From positions 17,268,795-17,332,794 of the forward strand of contig OX457037.1 in assembly GCA_949752735.1 (NCBI GenBank): 64,000 nt of DNA. Reading direction: 5' to 3'. Shown here piece by piece: positions 50,658 to 64,000 of the stretch. The stretch comes from Lumbricus terrestris. Taxonomy: Eukaryota; Annelida; Clitellata; Crassiclitellata; Lumbricidae. Each line of letters starts with the position of its first letter. Position 1 is the stretch's first letter. Made by a program: the position numbers and the translations under genes. A model generated the notes under the pieces. The model was given only the letters and a program-made list of their open reading frames with translations. It did no database searches and was not told the origin of the DNA.

Positions 50658-53600
50658 GTTCGATGCAACGACCGCTTATACAGCGTCGTTGGCTGCAGGC
50701 AGGCCGCTGGGTCCTGGGATCACGTGGTTTCTGCTGAAACATCTTGGGGATGAGGTTTAGGAATCACAGAAAATGAATAATTATTGATGACGTGACTAAG
50801 TCTTGTTCACAACTTTAACCTTACCTCATAATATTAAATAAATTATTCGATGACGTGGCTTATTCACACCTTTAATCTTATACCGATAATATTAAATAAA
50901 TTATTCTCTTGCTTCTTTCTATTTCCGATGTTTCAATGTCACTGGGCAGCTCAACATATAGGAAGCTCTGTACCAGTCGTGAAAGCTTTAACTGAAGCGG
51001 AGCAGTTATACTAAGAAGACCCTGCAGGACCATTGAGACCGATGGTTGGACAATAAGGTTAACGAGGCTGAACCGGGACCCATTTTGTCCGAAACCAAGA
51101 CCTACGAGTCGAATTAGAGACCAGTGACATTGAGGGTAAGAGACAAGAGATCTACGCAAAACTCAATGAGTGCGCCAGTGCCAGTCCCAAGCCTGGATAA
51201 AGGAGGAGGGCGACACAAACCATCTTTGATATGGCAGTGTCGTTAAGCATGAGACCGGAATCCACAAGTGCTGAAGGTATCGACAATGAAGGCAGTCTTT
51301 AAAACACAACAACCTTGAAGCGGAGCAACTAAATGGCAGTTTCTCGGTTCTGGGATAGATTCAGCAGTGATGCACATGTTTGAACAGGTGGCTGTTTAAT
51401 AGTGTACATGTATATGCATTGCCTCGTAGGATCGTCTGCGCGAGGTCGGTGTATAGAAAGAACTCTTTGTGGCCCGAGTTCCAGCCGTTTACATCTGATT
51501 CTAACGAGAGTTATAATTGGCTCCTCGTTGAGTGTTCCGATAACCAAATGCAGCGCTATTTATATAGCGCCTGTAAAAACATGAAGCGGCAAATCAGCGA
51601 TGTATGGTGCTCATACAGTGGTAAGCCCCAATAGCAGTACGATGGCCCATAGTGCGATTTATCCAGGTGCATACAATCATACAAAAATAAATAATAGACG
51701 CACCATATGTATAAGACTACATATACATGCAAATACATACATTAATACATGCAAGCATACATGTACATGTATACTTGTATTGTATAGTTGTAGCCTATAC
51801 ATGTAGGTCCAACCGCGAACTGCAGTCAGAACAGCATGCCATAATTATTATTATTATCGCCGTTGACTGTTCCTCAGCCTATTTTTCGACTTAATAGCCT
51901 AGTATCTTTAAGTGGGTGCCACCGAGGGGTGTTATAATAGACTCCCATCTAGGCAACAGCTGCTGTTAAAGTGTGACTCCTTTCCAGTGGTCCTCCCCAG
52001 TGTAATAATTCACTAACCACTTGACCCAGTTCTTTCACGTAGCATATCTCCCGGGCACAAGCAGGCGTCGAAGCGACCCACAGTCATTCGCTTCACATGG
52101 GCCTCGTTCCTCGCAGCCTTGATGCTAGGCACGTCGGACGACCGCAATGTGATTTATGAACTTAACGATATAGGCTACGAGCAAATTAATGGTCGCCGTC
52201 TTTGGTCGGCGATCTGTTCTACAGTCGTTCGGTTTTGCTCAAGCAATAAATCTACACACTGAAATTGGCTGGAAAGCGTGCCTTGGTCGTCGTTAAAATG
52301 TTTAATGCATTGTGAACAAGGGAGTAAACTCGCTCTGCTTGTATAGTTTATTACTCCAATTTCCGCTCATCTTAAGCATCAACTTGTTTGTTACAAGTCA
52401 ACTGAATATGACGCGGTTTAGACGATGCCGTCGTTCAGAATCTATAAATATAAATCCGGCGATTTTGCCAATAAAACGGTCAAAAAGCGCTAATCAATCA
52501 TAAATCCCACGGCTTTCTGCGTGCCGCGAATGATAAAATATTCATTCAAAGATACAGTCCCGATAAATGTGCACCTGTGATGTCAATTTATCTGCCAATC
52601 TCTGACACAGTTTTTTCTTTAAAAGTTTCGATAAATTCTAGCAGAGATTTATTGGCCGGATTAGTTGAATTGCAAATCGATTGGAATTAGAATTCGTTGT
52701 TGCGATTTTCTAAACCGTTAAATTGGAACTTGCAAAAAGCTCGTAGCTAATAGATTATAATATTAGAATTAGCTACGGACATTTTCTAATCAAATAAAAT
52801 TGGATTGGCTGCTTGTCTAATCGGTTACCGGAATCTTAATCTATCAAAACTTAACCGACAAGTTCCTCGTCATACTCTCTGAATTTTAGTCTTCGGTTAC
52901 AACCTAAGGAACTATTATAGGCCTGTACCGTAATGATGATCTGCAAAGTGCACTCGTGGGGCCAATTAAAACCATGGACATAGCCTATATCCATAAACAA
53001 ATACAAATCCAGTCGTTCAGTAAGACAAAAAACAGGCAGTTGCTCAAGCCATAATTATGTGTTAGCCTATATTAACCAGGGCTACATAAGTAAGCAGGTA
53101 GGCATTAAGTATATTCTTTATTGTAACCGTTGCACATTGCATAACCATTCTTTTGCACAGGTAGGCCTATGTTAATTATGAAGAATTCGACATTCAAATA
53201 ATTGTATTGTAAGTGCACATCACCTAAATTAGTTTTAACGAGGAACTTCACATTTATTATATTCAAATTAACTTATGAATTTATAAATATTACAGGCCTA
53301 ATATTACATCAATATCTGATACTTCATTTTATCTAAGACGTTCACACCATCCTTCAATTCAAACCAACGAACCCGTACATCACGCATCCATGCAATACGG
53401 CGGTCAGTGAAAATCTTCCTTTCATTTACCAAGCCCTCTACAATATTTACATCAAATTTATCACATTATTATTATCCGAGATTCCACTCAATCTTCGGTC
53501 CGCAGTCAAGTGGGCAACGCCGCAGCGTGTCCCTCGAGACACACAGACCAGGTCACCTTGACGACATGCTCTCCAGTAAACCAGGCCTGCACCATCGTCT

Positions 53601-53764
53601 CCGTTTTGACGTATAATATTATTATGGAGTCACTTGACGAACTGCGACAATGAGATTAGACGGGACTCGGTCGAGCGAATAATTCAAACGTTGCATATAC
53701 TCGCATATCATTTGATACCATTCAATTCCAGTCGTGTAGAGCCACACAAATGTGACACAATGCC
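50658..53764. other. Long non-coding stretch
   Basis: Apart from the possible non-LTR debris near 50880-51320, I see no coding exon, RNA gene or assignable repeat over about 3 kb. Confidence 0.4.
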
Positions 53765-53793
53765 TTGCGCCACAATATAATTATATAATATGT

Positions 53794-53830
<37 letters not shown>

Positions 53831-53954
53831 TACATGTACTATGTAAGCTTAATACATAATGTATGTTATTTAAATTACATGTATTATATAATACATAATT
53901 TATGTATGCTATATATACTATAATAGATCTATGTATATTTGACACATGTGTATG

Positions 53955-53995
<41 letters not shown>

Positions 53996-54220
53996 TTTAC
54001 ATGAGTATATATATATTATATGAATTATATAGTACATATATAATATTATATATTATAATTATGTATGGTTGTATACATAATTATGTGTGCATGCGAGTAT
54101 ATATAGTACATATTATATATATTATATAAATATATAATACATATATAATATATATATATATTATATCTGTATATAGAGTCTATGTATCATGTATTACGTG
54201 AATATATATATAAAGCGGTA
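53765..54220. repeat. (TA)n-rich tract
   Basis: Irregular TATATA stretches, the longest at about 53958-53991, with interspersed GTATGTTATAT-like variants. Confidence 0.9.
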
Positions 54221-54248
54221 CTCGTATAGTCGTCATCGCTCTTCTTCA

Positions 54249-54451
54249 ATGCATGGCGCAGTCGAGCCAAACGAAAATGATGGAATGGTGTTGCCTTCCA
54301 TCCGACGTCGTCGTCGTCGTCGGCGTCTTGGCCGCAGCCTCGCTCGGCAGCAGACTCCTTCCCCCTTCCGTTCCCATCGGGGGTCAGCAATTTCCAAACC
54401 GTCTAATCGTGTGGTCGACTGGCTGCATGCAGACATGCAGTCTCTCCTCTG
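54249..54451 (+). CDS. Possible first exon of an unknown gene
   Basis: An ATG at 54249 opens a frame of 67 codons with MHGAVEPNENDG, a run of eight arginines, and SHRGSAISKPSNRVVDWLHA. It ends at a CTCTG|GTAAATA donor-like site in phase 2. A TATATAAA sequence lies about 40 bp upstream. No following exon could be found and no domain is recognised. The arginine run comes from a CGT repeat, so chance is a serious alternative. Confidence 0.25.
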
Positions 54452-55024
54452 GTAAATATTTGAGCTACATAAATCTTCGTTGCACGAGGTCAAAAGCCGA
54501 GGAAACGCTTTAGCGAGAAACTCTACACTTTGAATGGAAAAAGAGTCAGGCATTGGCTGCGAATACAGAAACCGATTAGGCAAAAATATATATAGAAGCT
54601 AATATAACGCCAACTGTACATGTAGCACGATTCAGCGTCATTGCCTAAAGTAACGTAGACACTTGTCATTTATATAGCGCATTTAGTGAGTACTTGAATG
54701 CGTTGGAACATGAGTTCTTGTCTGACACTGAACATCGTATCCATAATAATTATTAGTCTATGCAATTTGAATGTCACATTCTTCATAATTAGCACGTATA
54801 TGTGCATTGTGAACTAGGGCGGTAATGCAAACATTACAATAGGCCTGCAGCCTGCTTACTCACTTGTGCCACTCGACCTTATGCGATCGCCGACCGCCGC
54901 CAGCTTTGGTTACGCCGAAAATATTTCAGCGTCAGCCATCAACAATCAGCCGCGAAAATGGAGTGGAGTGCATCCTTTGCACTACGGGTTTAATTATCAA
55001 TAGCAAACGTTTAAGTTTGTCTGG
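54452..55024. other. Non-coding stretch
   Basis: A short LINE-tail-like TTTATATAGCGCATTTAGTG occurs near 54669. Nothing else is recognised. Confidence 0.4.
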
Positions 55025-55235
55025 AGACAAACTATGTTTTGCAGAGACAAATTAGGGCCTATGTTTTGCAGACAAACTATGTTTTGCAGAGACAAATTAT
55101 GTTTTGCAGACAAACAATGTTTTGCAGAGACAAATTATGTTTTGCAGACAAACAATGTTTTGCAGATAAACTATGTTTTGCAGACAAACTATGTTTTGCA
55201 GACAAAATATGTTTTGCAGACAAATTATGTTTTTT
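55025..55235. repeat. Minisatellite, 18/20-bp unit
   Basis: The unit ACAAACTATGTTTTGCAG, or the same with an extra AG, recurs about eleven times with A/T changes at two positions. Frames through it (MFCRDK/LCFADK repeats) are artefacts of the unit length. Confidence 0.95.
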
Positions 55236-56654
55236 CAACGACTATAATTATTACTAGAAACTAGTAGAAATGCATAGTCGAGCGGGCGTTTGCCGTCCGG
55301 CTAAAATGGAGGTTTTCCCCGATCCCGATATCCGACCACCCCTCCTCTCAAGCATAGGAACTAGATTAAACCCTGCCCTAACTACTAGCAAAAGTCGACG
55401 TCGTGACAACTATATATCTAACTTTGGTGAAACCTCCATAATTAATTATTCGTCGTCGTCGTCGTCGTCGGTGCCTTATTCGACCTTCCGAACATTGGCG
55501 GCATCATGGACAGTTCTTCTCCAAAGATCTTTAATTATTTAATTAATTATTACAACATTCTATTTCGATTGTTTCACAGCATCGTCTAAACACATCGCGA
55601 TGGCATTCGTCATTTCCGCTCACTCAATCACCAGTTCAACTCTAAAATGCCGGATATATACCCGAAGAGATGCCAGTTCTAGTTCCGGATGAGGTAGAAG
55701 GGCGACGCTAACAAACGGTGTTATGATGCATCGTTCTTCACCATCAGTTGTTACACGATATACACATACTATGGTTGACAATAAAAGCCCAAGAAATCAC
55801 AGGGCGTCTTTTGACATTAAATGCCACTTGCCTTAATCGACGGCCTCACCATGCATGGGTCGCATGGTCATTTGACGTACAGTCGTACACTACTTATTTT
55901 ACACTTGTCCTTAATTCCTTATGACCTGCCAAATATTCTTTGTAAATTTTAATGTCGTCTTTTTTACATTTAATGTCTTCGACCAGCTGAATAACAGATA
56001 ACAGATCCATTGACCCCGATGCAATCTGTTGAATTTGTATTACGGGTGCCGCCACTGCTTACCTTATCCATGCCCGGAATATTATTAGACCTATAGACAA
56101 GGTGATTTTGAAAGTGTTGAACGTCTAGGATTTTGACCTTAACCGAGATACTAGTATTATCACCATCAAGTAGAACTTTTGTGGCGCTGAAGTTTAATGC
56201 GCAAGGCTTCGACCGATGAAGCTCCGAGGTCAAGCCATTTCATTCATGCAGGTCTATCCACAGAAGATTAGCCGCTACGATATATTACTGGCGAGCAGTC
56301 GAATGGCAGCTATTAAGCGATGGACCCACGCAGAGATTTACGAAGCCACCTGCGACCGATACTTAAAAGCGATCTCGGTAACTTTTACAAGAGTGCACTG
56401 ATGAAATATGGGCTTCAGAATTTGCGTCAATGCACTGCAGGGTCAACCAGTGTTAAGCAGTCAAGTGTAAGTCAGTAGCTTTTATTTGCACCTGACAAGC
56501 GCACCTGCATTACATTGTTATGCAATGGTTCGTCAACATAAACAAGTTTTAGAAGGTAGCAATAATAGAACCAGCTTAGCTTGTAAGTTCACAGGCAATT
56601 ATAACAGAAGATGCACTGACTAACAAAACTATTTTTAAACAAATTGGATTTAAC
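55236..56654. other. Non-coding stretch
   Basis: A CGT microsatellite of seven units lies at about 55451-55471. No gene is recognised on either strand. Confidence 0.45.
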
Positions 56655-57360
56655 GAAAGGTAGCATGACAAAACAGAGACCATGGTATGCTCAAAAACAG
56701 CGGAGACAGTGGAGATAAAGAGCATCAAGGGAGAACCACTGAAGCAGGTGGAAACGTTTAAATATCTGGGATCGACGATGAATGCGCAGGGAGGATGCGA
56801 GCAGGACGTCAGGAACAGAATCAGAGTAGCGTGGCAGAAGTGGAGAGAACTATCTGGAGTGTTGTGCGACTTTAAAATGCCGACTCACCTGAAGGGAAAA
56901 ATCTACAAAACGATGATAAGGCCAGTAATGCTATATGGAGCAGAGGCCTGGGCATTAACGAAAAGGGACGAGAGTTTGCTGGAAAGAACAGAGATGAGAA
57001 TGCTGCGATGGATGCTTGGAATATCACTGAAAGACATGAAACGAAGTGAGGACATCAGGAAGACGCTCGGTGTGGCATGCATCACTGACAAAGCACGGGA
57101 GACCAGGCTGCGGTGGTATGGACACGTAATGAGAAAAGAGGAGGGTAGCTGTGTCAAAAGAATCATGCAAGCGGAGGTATATGGTCGACGCAGTCGGGGA
57201 CGACAGAAGAAAAGATGGGAGGACGTGATACAACAAGACCTGAAGCTGCTCAAATTGAAGAAAGAAGACACCGGAAGCAGAGACAAGTGGAGGAGAAGGA
57301 TCCGAGTGGCTGACCCCTCGCCAGAGGGAATAATCCTAGCCTGAAGGGAAAGAAGAAGGA
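56655..57360 (+). mobile_element. Non-LTR retrotransposon fragment (RT C-terminus)
   Basis: One open frame of about 225 codons runs to a stop at 57344. It contains VETFKYLGSTMNAQGG, IRPVMLYGAEAW, EMRMLRWMLGI, TRLRWYGHVMRKE and RSRGRQKKRWEDVI, the ordered C-terminal blocks of animal endonuclease/reverse-transcriptase ORFs. The YLGS block and everything downstream is kept, and the catalytic FADD region is missing, so the copy is 5'-truncated. No internal stop has arisen in the remaining frame, which suggests a fairly young insertion. Confidence 0.88.
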
Positions 57361-57871
57361 GCATGAATGACTGTCCGCTCCTGCGAAGCAAGATTTTTTT
57401 CATCACAAGAGGTTGAAAGAGATGACGAGTGTCTACTCTCGGCAAAAATAATCTCTTCTTCATTTTAGATCTTCTCACTGCAGCGTCGATTCTTTGTCAG
57501 AGCCACATAAAATTTAATTCACGTTAGGTAAAGATCGTATACGCAGCCTATGAGATGTGAAGACTGAAGTCACTATTAATAGACCTATAATCTTATACAT
57601 TGATTCCACAGTTCGGGCCAAGAGCGCTATAATTGGCGTACAGTGACCAGTTAGGTCCTAAAGCGTGTCTTTATTATTATAGTTTAAGTATCAGAATGAA
57701 ATAACAAATGCGATTACAACGATCAGTTTAGACCAGACTGGGTCATTGGATTGAGTCAGGTTATGTGTGAGTTGTGCCAACAACTTTAAAATGCCTTTTG
57801 TCTATTCAACTGAAAATATCTAGCTTCACATCTGAAGTGTTTTTTCGTAACTGTGAACTGACATCTGTAAG
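57361..57871. other. Non-coding stretch between a LINE and the WSC/PAN gene
   Basis: It should include the 3' UTR of the minus-strand gene that ends at 57872. No other feature is seen. Confidence 0.4.
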
Positions 57872-59097
57872 TCAAGCTAGACTCCGAATGTCGCAGAAGC
57901 TCAGGCCAGCCACCATCAGATCCGTCTCCCAGTGACTCGATCCATCTTCAGTGATGTAGGAATCGTTTGGATAATAGGCAGACACAATCACCTGCAGCTC
58001 ACATCTGCAGCCGGTCGGTGAGTTGACTCTGAAGTTGAAGGCGTTACAGTTGAGATGCTTGAGACATAGGACGAGGCAGAGGTTATGAATGCAATGGACG
58101 TTGTTAAGAATCTCTAAGACGGACTCTGGCAAGTACTTATTGATTGATCTTCGTAGGACGAATCTCTGATCGGAGAGCGGAGGAGGCTGCAACACTGGAT
58201 TCAGAGTAGCATGGTCAATTTGGTTATGAACAAATACAATGTTAATTAGATAATTTTCCATTTATCAACTGTCCTTTGTATCTCATAGCGGCGAGTCTAT
58301 CAGTTTTTTGCTACCAATAAACTAATGTTGAAATAATCATCGTCAAGGATGAACTCAAGACAGAATAATAGCTACTATAAATTACAAGTTATCTGGATCA
58401 CACAATTTAAATGCAGGCTTTGTAAGACAAACCCCAAAATACCTTAACTACTTGGACTACTTGTGCATTTCTAGTGCTAGAGGTAAGTAATACTATAATT
58501 AATTAAACTCGTTTTGTGATAAATAATCCAAAAGAAACGACTGCTACGTAGTTGATGCTGATAATGACGATGAAAATAGTGATGACACTGATAATTATTT
58601 GAACCAATCGTGGCTGGACATTTCACATACATCCGATGTCCAAGACGGAATTCGCCCAACCTCCGCCGCAAATGTCCGATGTAGTTGAGCATTGCTTAAT
58701 GCAGTCCTGACTTGTTCCGTATCTACCATAGCTGTTGTCACAAAAGCACTGGGCTCCGTCCTGGACGCCAGCGTACCGGTAGCCCTAATCAGAATAAAAA
58801 GAAAAAATAAGCGGAGGAAGGAGAAAAGAAAACATAAAAAGAACAAGACAAAGAAAACAAGAAAAAGAAAACAAGACAAAGAAAACAAGAGGGAAAATAA
58901 TGAGAAGCATTGAGTAGGCCTATCTGCGATCGTTGCCTTAAAACCCATTCCACCGAGAATGATGTCTAACGGCAAATTTCAAACTACACTGTGTGTTCAA
59001 GGTAATAGGCAGGCCTAATAAAGAGCATATGACATTGCATACAAGCACACACACACTATGCAGTGCATTATACATAGACTATAATATACGATATTAT

Positions 59098-59155
<58 letters not shown>

Positions 59156-59707
59156 CGCGCTTTACACACTAGGCCTACTGTTTTTTTAATGGAGCAGGAC
59201 CTACATTCTTGGGAGAAGAGGCTGGAATTCCCTCCCACTTTTAGGATAAGGAATAGAACGTAAAAATTAATTACCCACTAGTGGAAGTTTTAAATATTGT
59301 TATGCTCAATAAGTAAAGTAAAGCCTTTAATTAAATAAGTACGATAAGCAATGCTGTTACGTGGGCTTCTAAATGAAAAATGCATACTTCGTCCCCCACA
59401 TTTAAAAACAAATTTGCAGCCCTGAAATGGAGTAGCGACATTAGTTCCATATCTTACATCCACAGTAATTGCTAAAATGCTAATTTACAAGACACATACA
59501 CTGCTGACATCTTGAAGTCGTGAAACCCACACAAAAATTTGTTAGCCTAATTATTAAGAGGATGTATACGAACTGCGTTGGCGCAAACATCTGCACAGAG
59601 CTGGAGGTTCATAGAGTCGGAGGATGCACCGAAGACAGCAAAGTCTCTCTCACCAACGTCAGAATCAGCGTAGCAGCCGATTGCCTTGTACGGACAAAAG
59701 GTTATTG
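57872..59707 (-). CDS. WSC-domain and PAN/apple-like gene, partial
   Basis: Three minus-strand exons are visible. Exon A (59707-59574) starts after a TTTCAG acceptor and encodes IGCYADSDVGERDFAVFG and LCADVCANA. Exon B (58784 to about 58627) continues in phase 0 with YRYAGVQDGAQCFCDNSYG and CGGGWANSV. Together they make one cysteine-rich WSC domain, a carbohydrate-binding extracellular module. Exon C (58186-57872) encodes VHCIHNLCLVLCLKHLNCNA followed by FNFR and CRCELQ, a PAN/apple-like pattern, and ends in TGA. The A-B join uses a weak GTTCGT donor. The B-C phases do not fit directly, so a small exon may be missing or C may belong to another transcript. Exons upstream of 59707 (signal peptide) were not found. 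Secretion or surface location is inferred from the domains. Confidence 0.65.
58787..59573. other. Intron of the WSC gene
   Basis: Interval between exons A and B. It contains an AAGAAAACA-rich purine tract at about 58790-58900 and a (CA)n array at 59099-59153. Confidence 0.6.
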
Positions 59708-59783
59708 CTGAAACAGTTCACACGTACGAAGACTATACCAAGAAACAAAAGGAGACATGCTTTCGTCGTCATTGTCATTATTC

Positions 59784-60384
<601 letters not shown>

Positions 60385-61867
60385 TGATCACAACAGTCAT
60401 TACAATCATCACGAGCATCAGCATTTTACATAGATGGATGGATACATTTTATTCGGTTCTCTACATATCGAAGTGACATCGCAACACGAACCAGAGTTTG
60501 TCATTCCCATGACGCTCAAAGCAGCCATGAACGCAAAGGCTTCTCTCATCCAACAACTCATTTTTCCTTATTCTTTCCCTTCTTATAATATAGTTGCTAA
60601 ACAGCTACTCGTCATTCGAGATTCAGAAGATTAACTGCGTGCAATCCATTCATAACGGCATTCTTATAACTTTTCATATGAACTGCACCTATGCCTCGTT
60701 AGCGGACGCATGACATTGTCCGCAAGTCGGTCGACACATCAATTAGGCCTTTGCACAGACGATATCGACCGTCGCAGTGTTTTATCGACCGACGCAGTGT
60801 TTTAGCTGGCCGAACATATCAGACCCCCATTCGCATAATTATTTGGTGCATAACTTTTTTAAAGTGAAATTTTCTCAAATTGCTTTTATGACTTTGTTCC
60901 TATATTGCTGAGCTACAATGACCACATCTAAACGACCAACTCGAGTTAGTGATGAGGAGGCAATGAATCATCCATCATTCGACATAAAAATCCGTAAGCA
61001 ACAGCTAACGGACAATGATAGCCTACATGCTTGAAATGTAGATGCAGGCCTATTCCATTAATTTTTTTAAAGATATTTTCTAGAGACCAGTCTTTGGACA
61101 TAACAGCATACAGTAAGCTTACTAGTTTTACTAGAATTGTGATTTCTTTATTTGATTTCCAAATCTTATAGATAGGCCTATACAATCATTGAGCCGATCA
61201 AACATTTATGACAAATCGTTGCAATTATTGTGACTAACATTTAGTTTCAAATTCATCATAAAAATGATCTATGTTGCATAGAGAGACTGATAGCCTACAT
61301 TGTTGTTTTTAGTTATTCTGATATCATCTTACAAAATTAGCATATAAACACCACTATTATCTATGAAAACCCATATCAAAAAAGGGGTTCTGACTAGACC
61401 CCATTGTTCGAATTAAGTTGCATTTTCGCTTGTTTGGATGACGGTTAAGAAAGAGAGCCGTAAAGTTGACAGATTGCCAGAGTATACAATCACGAGTCAG
61501 GATCTGATTTAATGTGTTGCATGCATGCACTGTTGTGCACAAAATAACCGACGACTGAAGAAATATTTTGGTTAGGCCTACTTTGGTGAGGTGCTTGGAA
61601 GTAGGCCTAGGGTAGGACCATGGGGTCAGCCCTCCAAGTCCAGCGACAACTAAAATTAATGTCTAAACGTTGCGCATCCTACAGTAGTTATAGCAAAAGA
61701 ACTGAAAGAAGCAATCAAACTTGGCAAACTTGTATGTTGACCGAAGAGATGTCTATTAAATCTTCTCCAGTGGTAATTTTTATGAACTTGAGATGATCAT
61801 TTTCATTCAAAGTTAAATTGCGACAGAGCAAAATTTGAAATCTATATAGGCTATGCTGATGTGATCC
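60385..61867. other. Non-coding stretch
   Basis: No exon or transposon is recognised. Upstream exons of the WSC gene may lie here but could not be identified. Confidence 0.4.
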
Positions 61868-62280
61868 TCGACCTCTTGCTCCTCTATCTCATTGTCCTCT
61901 TTCGCCTCCTCCTGTTCTGCATCTTTCCTTTCCTGTTCCACCTCGTTTGCCTTTTTTTCCACCTCCTCATTTTCGTCCTCCAAGCTTACTTTCCGTCTTT
62001 CTTTCCATTTTTCCATTCCTTCTCTAACTTCATAGCTCCTATTTCTTCTCCAGCTTTGCTCCCACCTCCATTCTGTCCTCCTATTTTCTCCTCTTCTTTC
62101 TCCTCCTCCTCCCTCTGCCCTCCATTTTTCCGTCTCCGTCTCCGTCTCCGTCTCCCCTCCTCTTTCGCCTCCTCCTCGTCATTCTCCTCCTTCTCAAAAC
62201 CCTCCTCCTTCTCGTCCTCTTCTTTCTTTTCGTATCTTCCTCCTCCTCCTCTTTTCTTCTCTGCCTCCTTCTCGTCCCAA
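61868..62280. repeat. Pyrimidine-rich tract
   Basis: C/T-rich plus strand with CTC, TTC and CCGTCT repeats. Long frames in it are composition artefacts. Confidence 0.8.
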
Positions 62281-62738
62281 TATCTTAATCGCTCCCAATT
62301 AAGGTGACAGTGAGTCGAGATGCACTGACGTTGCTAAGCCATGCCTCTCCGAACCAGATCCACAGAGAGGTTCATTAAGTTCGTCATTTATATAGAAGCG
62401 GAAGACCATCTGGTGCAGACCAATTACCGTCTATGATCCTGTATCTGAAGCGACTATGGAACAACAATGCAATGGTCGCAGAGCAGGACAAAGAGAACGA
62501 AAGAAAGAAGTCTCGGCAACACAAAGAGCATTCACGTGAGGTAACCCTCTCGACACACAGCATCCATTGTCTAAGGATGAAGAATAGAAAACAATCGAAT
62601 TGAGTAAACAATGCATTCTATGCTTGCTGCAGAAAGCGTCAGTGTCATCATTACAAGTCATAATTGGATTGCTTAGGTCAACTGCACGCGATGACTGTAC
62701 AGTTCTGCTTCAAGAATCTCTCCAGAGGTATACCTACA
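62281..62738. other. Non-coding stretch, nothing recognised
   Basis: No supported feature. Confidence 0.4.
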
Positions 62739-63165
62739 TGCATACATACATACATACATACATACATACATACATACATACATACATACATACATACATA
62801 CATACATGCATACATACATACATACATACATACATACATGCATACATACATACATACATACATACATACATACATACATACATACATACATACATACATA
62901 CATACATACATACATACATACATGATTTGCATACATGCATACATGCATGCATGCATACATACATACATACATACATACATACATACATACATACATACAT
63001 ACATACATACATACATACATACATACATACATACATACATACATACGTGCATACATACATACATACATACATACATACATACATACATACATACATACAT
63101 ACATACATACATACATACACACATACATGCATACATGCATACATACATACATACACACATACATG
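62739..63165. repeat. (ATAC)n microsatellite
   Basis: About 420 bp of ATAC (complement GTAT) with ATGC variants and one ATGATTTGCATAC interruption near 62922. Confidence 0.97.
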
Positions 63166-64000
63166 CATTATACATACAAACACTATAAGCAATTTATAGG
63201 CTACATTCATGCATAGTTACATCTTCATAATTACATCTTCATCTTCAAGCTTATAGGCCTACATAATAGCAGGACTCTTGAAAATGCGAAATACCTCTCA
63301 CTGCGGTACGCAACTGAGAACAATATAAATGTTTGTATTATAGCTGCGCTCGTTCCAAGAAATTCATTGGATTCAGGCATCACTTGAGACTTGAATAGAA
63401 ATCGATAGTCATCCCTCTCCTTTATCTCGGCTTGGGTCTGGCGCCACTAGAATATACGGCAGAGGGGTAGGGGTCTTTACCTTCCGATTCTGATGTCACC
63501 TGCACCGTTTATTCCATGTCATCCAGACTTAGTCCAAGCAAGGTCTTTCCATCATAGGAATGGAGTATTGACTTTTGAGGTCGATGAAGGTCGTACATTC
63601 TCATGTCTGCGATTCTCTTCTCGTCTTTTAAGTGCAGCACCGTAAACCATGATGACATTGACATCATTTGACATCAGGTGGCATAGGAAATAGACGCATA
63701 TTATTATGGTAGACGCAATTTCTATCACTGCATCACCAATCAGTCTCAGTAAACCCTGGTGCATCCCCCATGCCGATAAAACGAGTCCATTCCATTTAGT
63801 TCAATACGATCCATTTTGCACAATCATAACCACATCAGTGCTAGAATTGAACGCGTTTTACAGTCATATCTTCCTTATTGCTTGCACTAAATCAAATCCT
63901 ATTTTATGCAGTTAGATCATTGTAACGTTTTGCACCCAATGCCATTCAATTCAATTCCACAGGTTTTTTTTAATACAGTCATATTTCCTTGTTGCCTGCG
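63166..64000. other. Unassigned right end of the window
   Basis: On the minus strand a frame at 63764-63552 includes VIMVYGAALKRREENRRHEN, but no family or splice context supports it. Nothing else is recognised. Confidence 0.35.

Noticed and set aside
55306..55440. Possible MITE with TGGAGGTTT ends
   Set aside because: Inverted match of only about 12 bp and no target duplication.

Overview
The window is eukaryotic. Genes are split by GT-AG introns, protein-coding sequence is sparse, and most of the DNA is microsatellite, LINE, SINE, hAT-type and large terminal-inverted-repeat elements. A TRH-receptor-like GPCR and a WSC/PAN-domain gene point to a bilaterian animal. The LINE types and the abundant octamer TAGGCCTA give me the impression of a marine invertebrate such as an echinoderm, but nothing here proves the species.

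Host genes are few. A thyrotropin-releasing-hormone-receptor-like GPCR (1824-4143, minus) has two exons in the window and its 3' end beyond the left edge. A secreted or surface gene with a split WSC domain and a PAN/apple-like exon lies at 57872-59707 (minus). A weak candidate first exon is at 54249-54451 (plus).

Three large inverted-repeat elements dominate the rest. Element 1 (5842-12211) is a near-perfect palindrome with 2.83-kb arms. It begins AGTAGT, has a 6-bp target duplication TATGGT, and sits inside a LINE reading frame that is continuous once the element is removed. Element 2 (38054-50651) has AGTAGTTGTC termini, a 6-bp duplication AATGTC, an intact protein-primed-type family B DNA polymerase gene with at least ten exons (minus strand), and a two-exon gene for a protein with two PC4-like domains (plus strand). 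No integrase, packaging ATPase, protease or capsid gene is recognisable in it. Its termini and duplication length are those of Polintons/Mavericks. Elements 1 and 2 share a subterminal module, so element 1 looks like a polymerase-less relative. Element 3 (16901-20323) is another palindrome. It carries a decayed transposon-associated ORF and subterminal repeats rich in AGGTCA. All three elements carry the CRE octamer TGACGTCA near their ends.

The remaining DNA holds LINE fragments (4767-5841 with 12212-12630, 26893-27343, 36318-36650, 56655-57360), hAT-like elements with 8-bp duplications (2390-2631, 26218-26508, 27131-27291, 45949-48000; probably 1363-1575 and 31944-34238), tRNA-derived SINE-like pieces, and long microsatellites: ATGT, GATA/GACA, GAT, CA, ATCC, ATT, GTCC, TCATCG and ATAC. 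Long reading frames inside those repeats are artefacts and are not annotated as genes.
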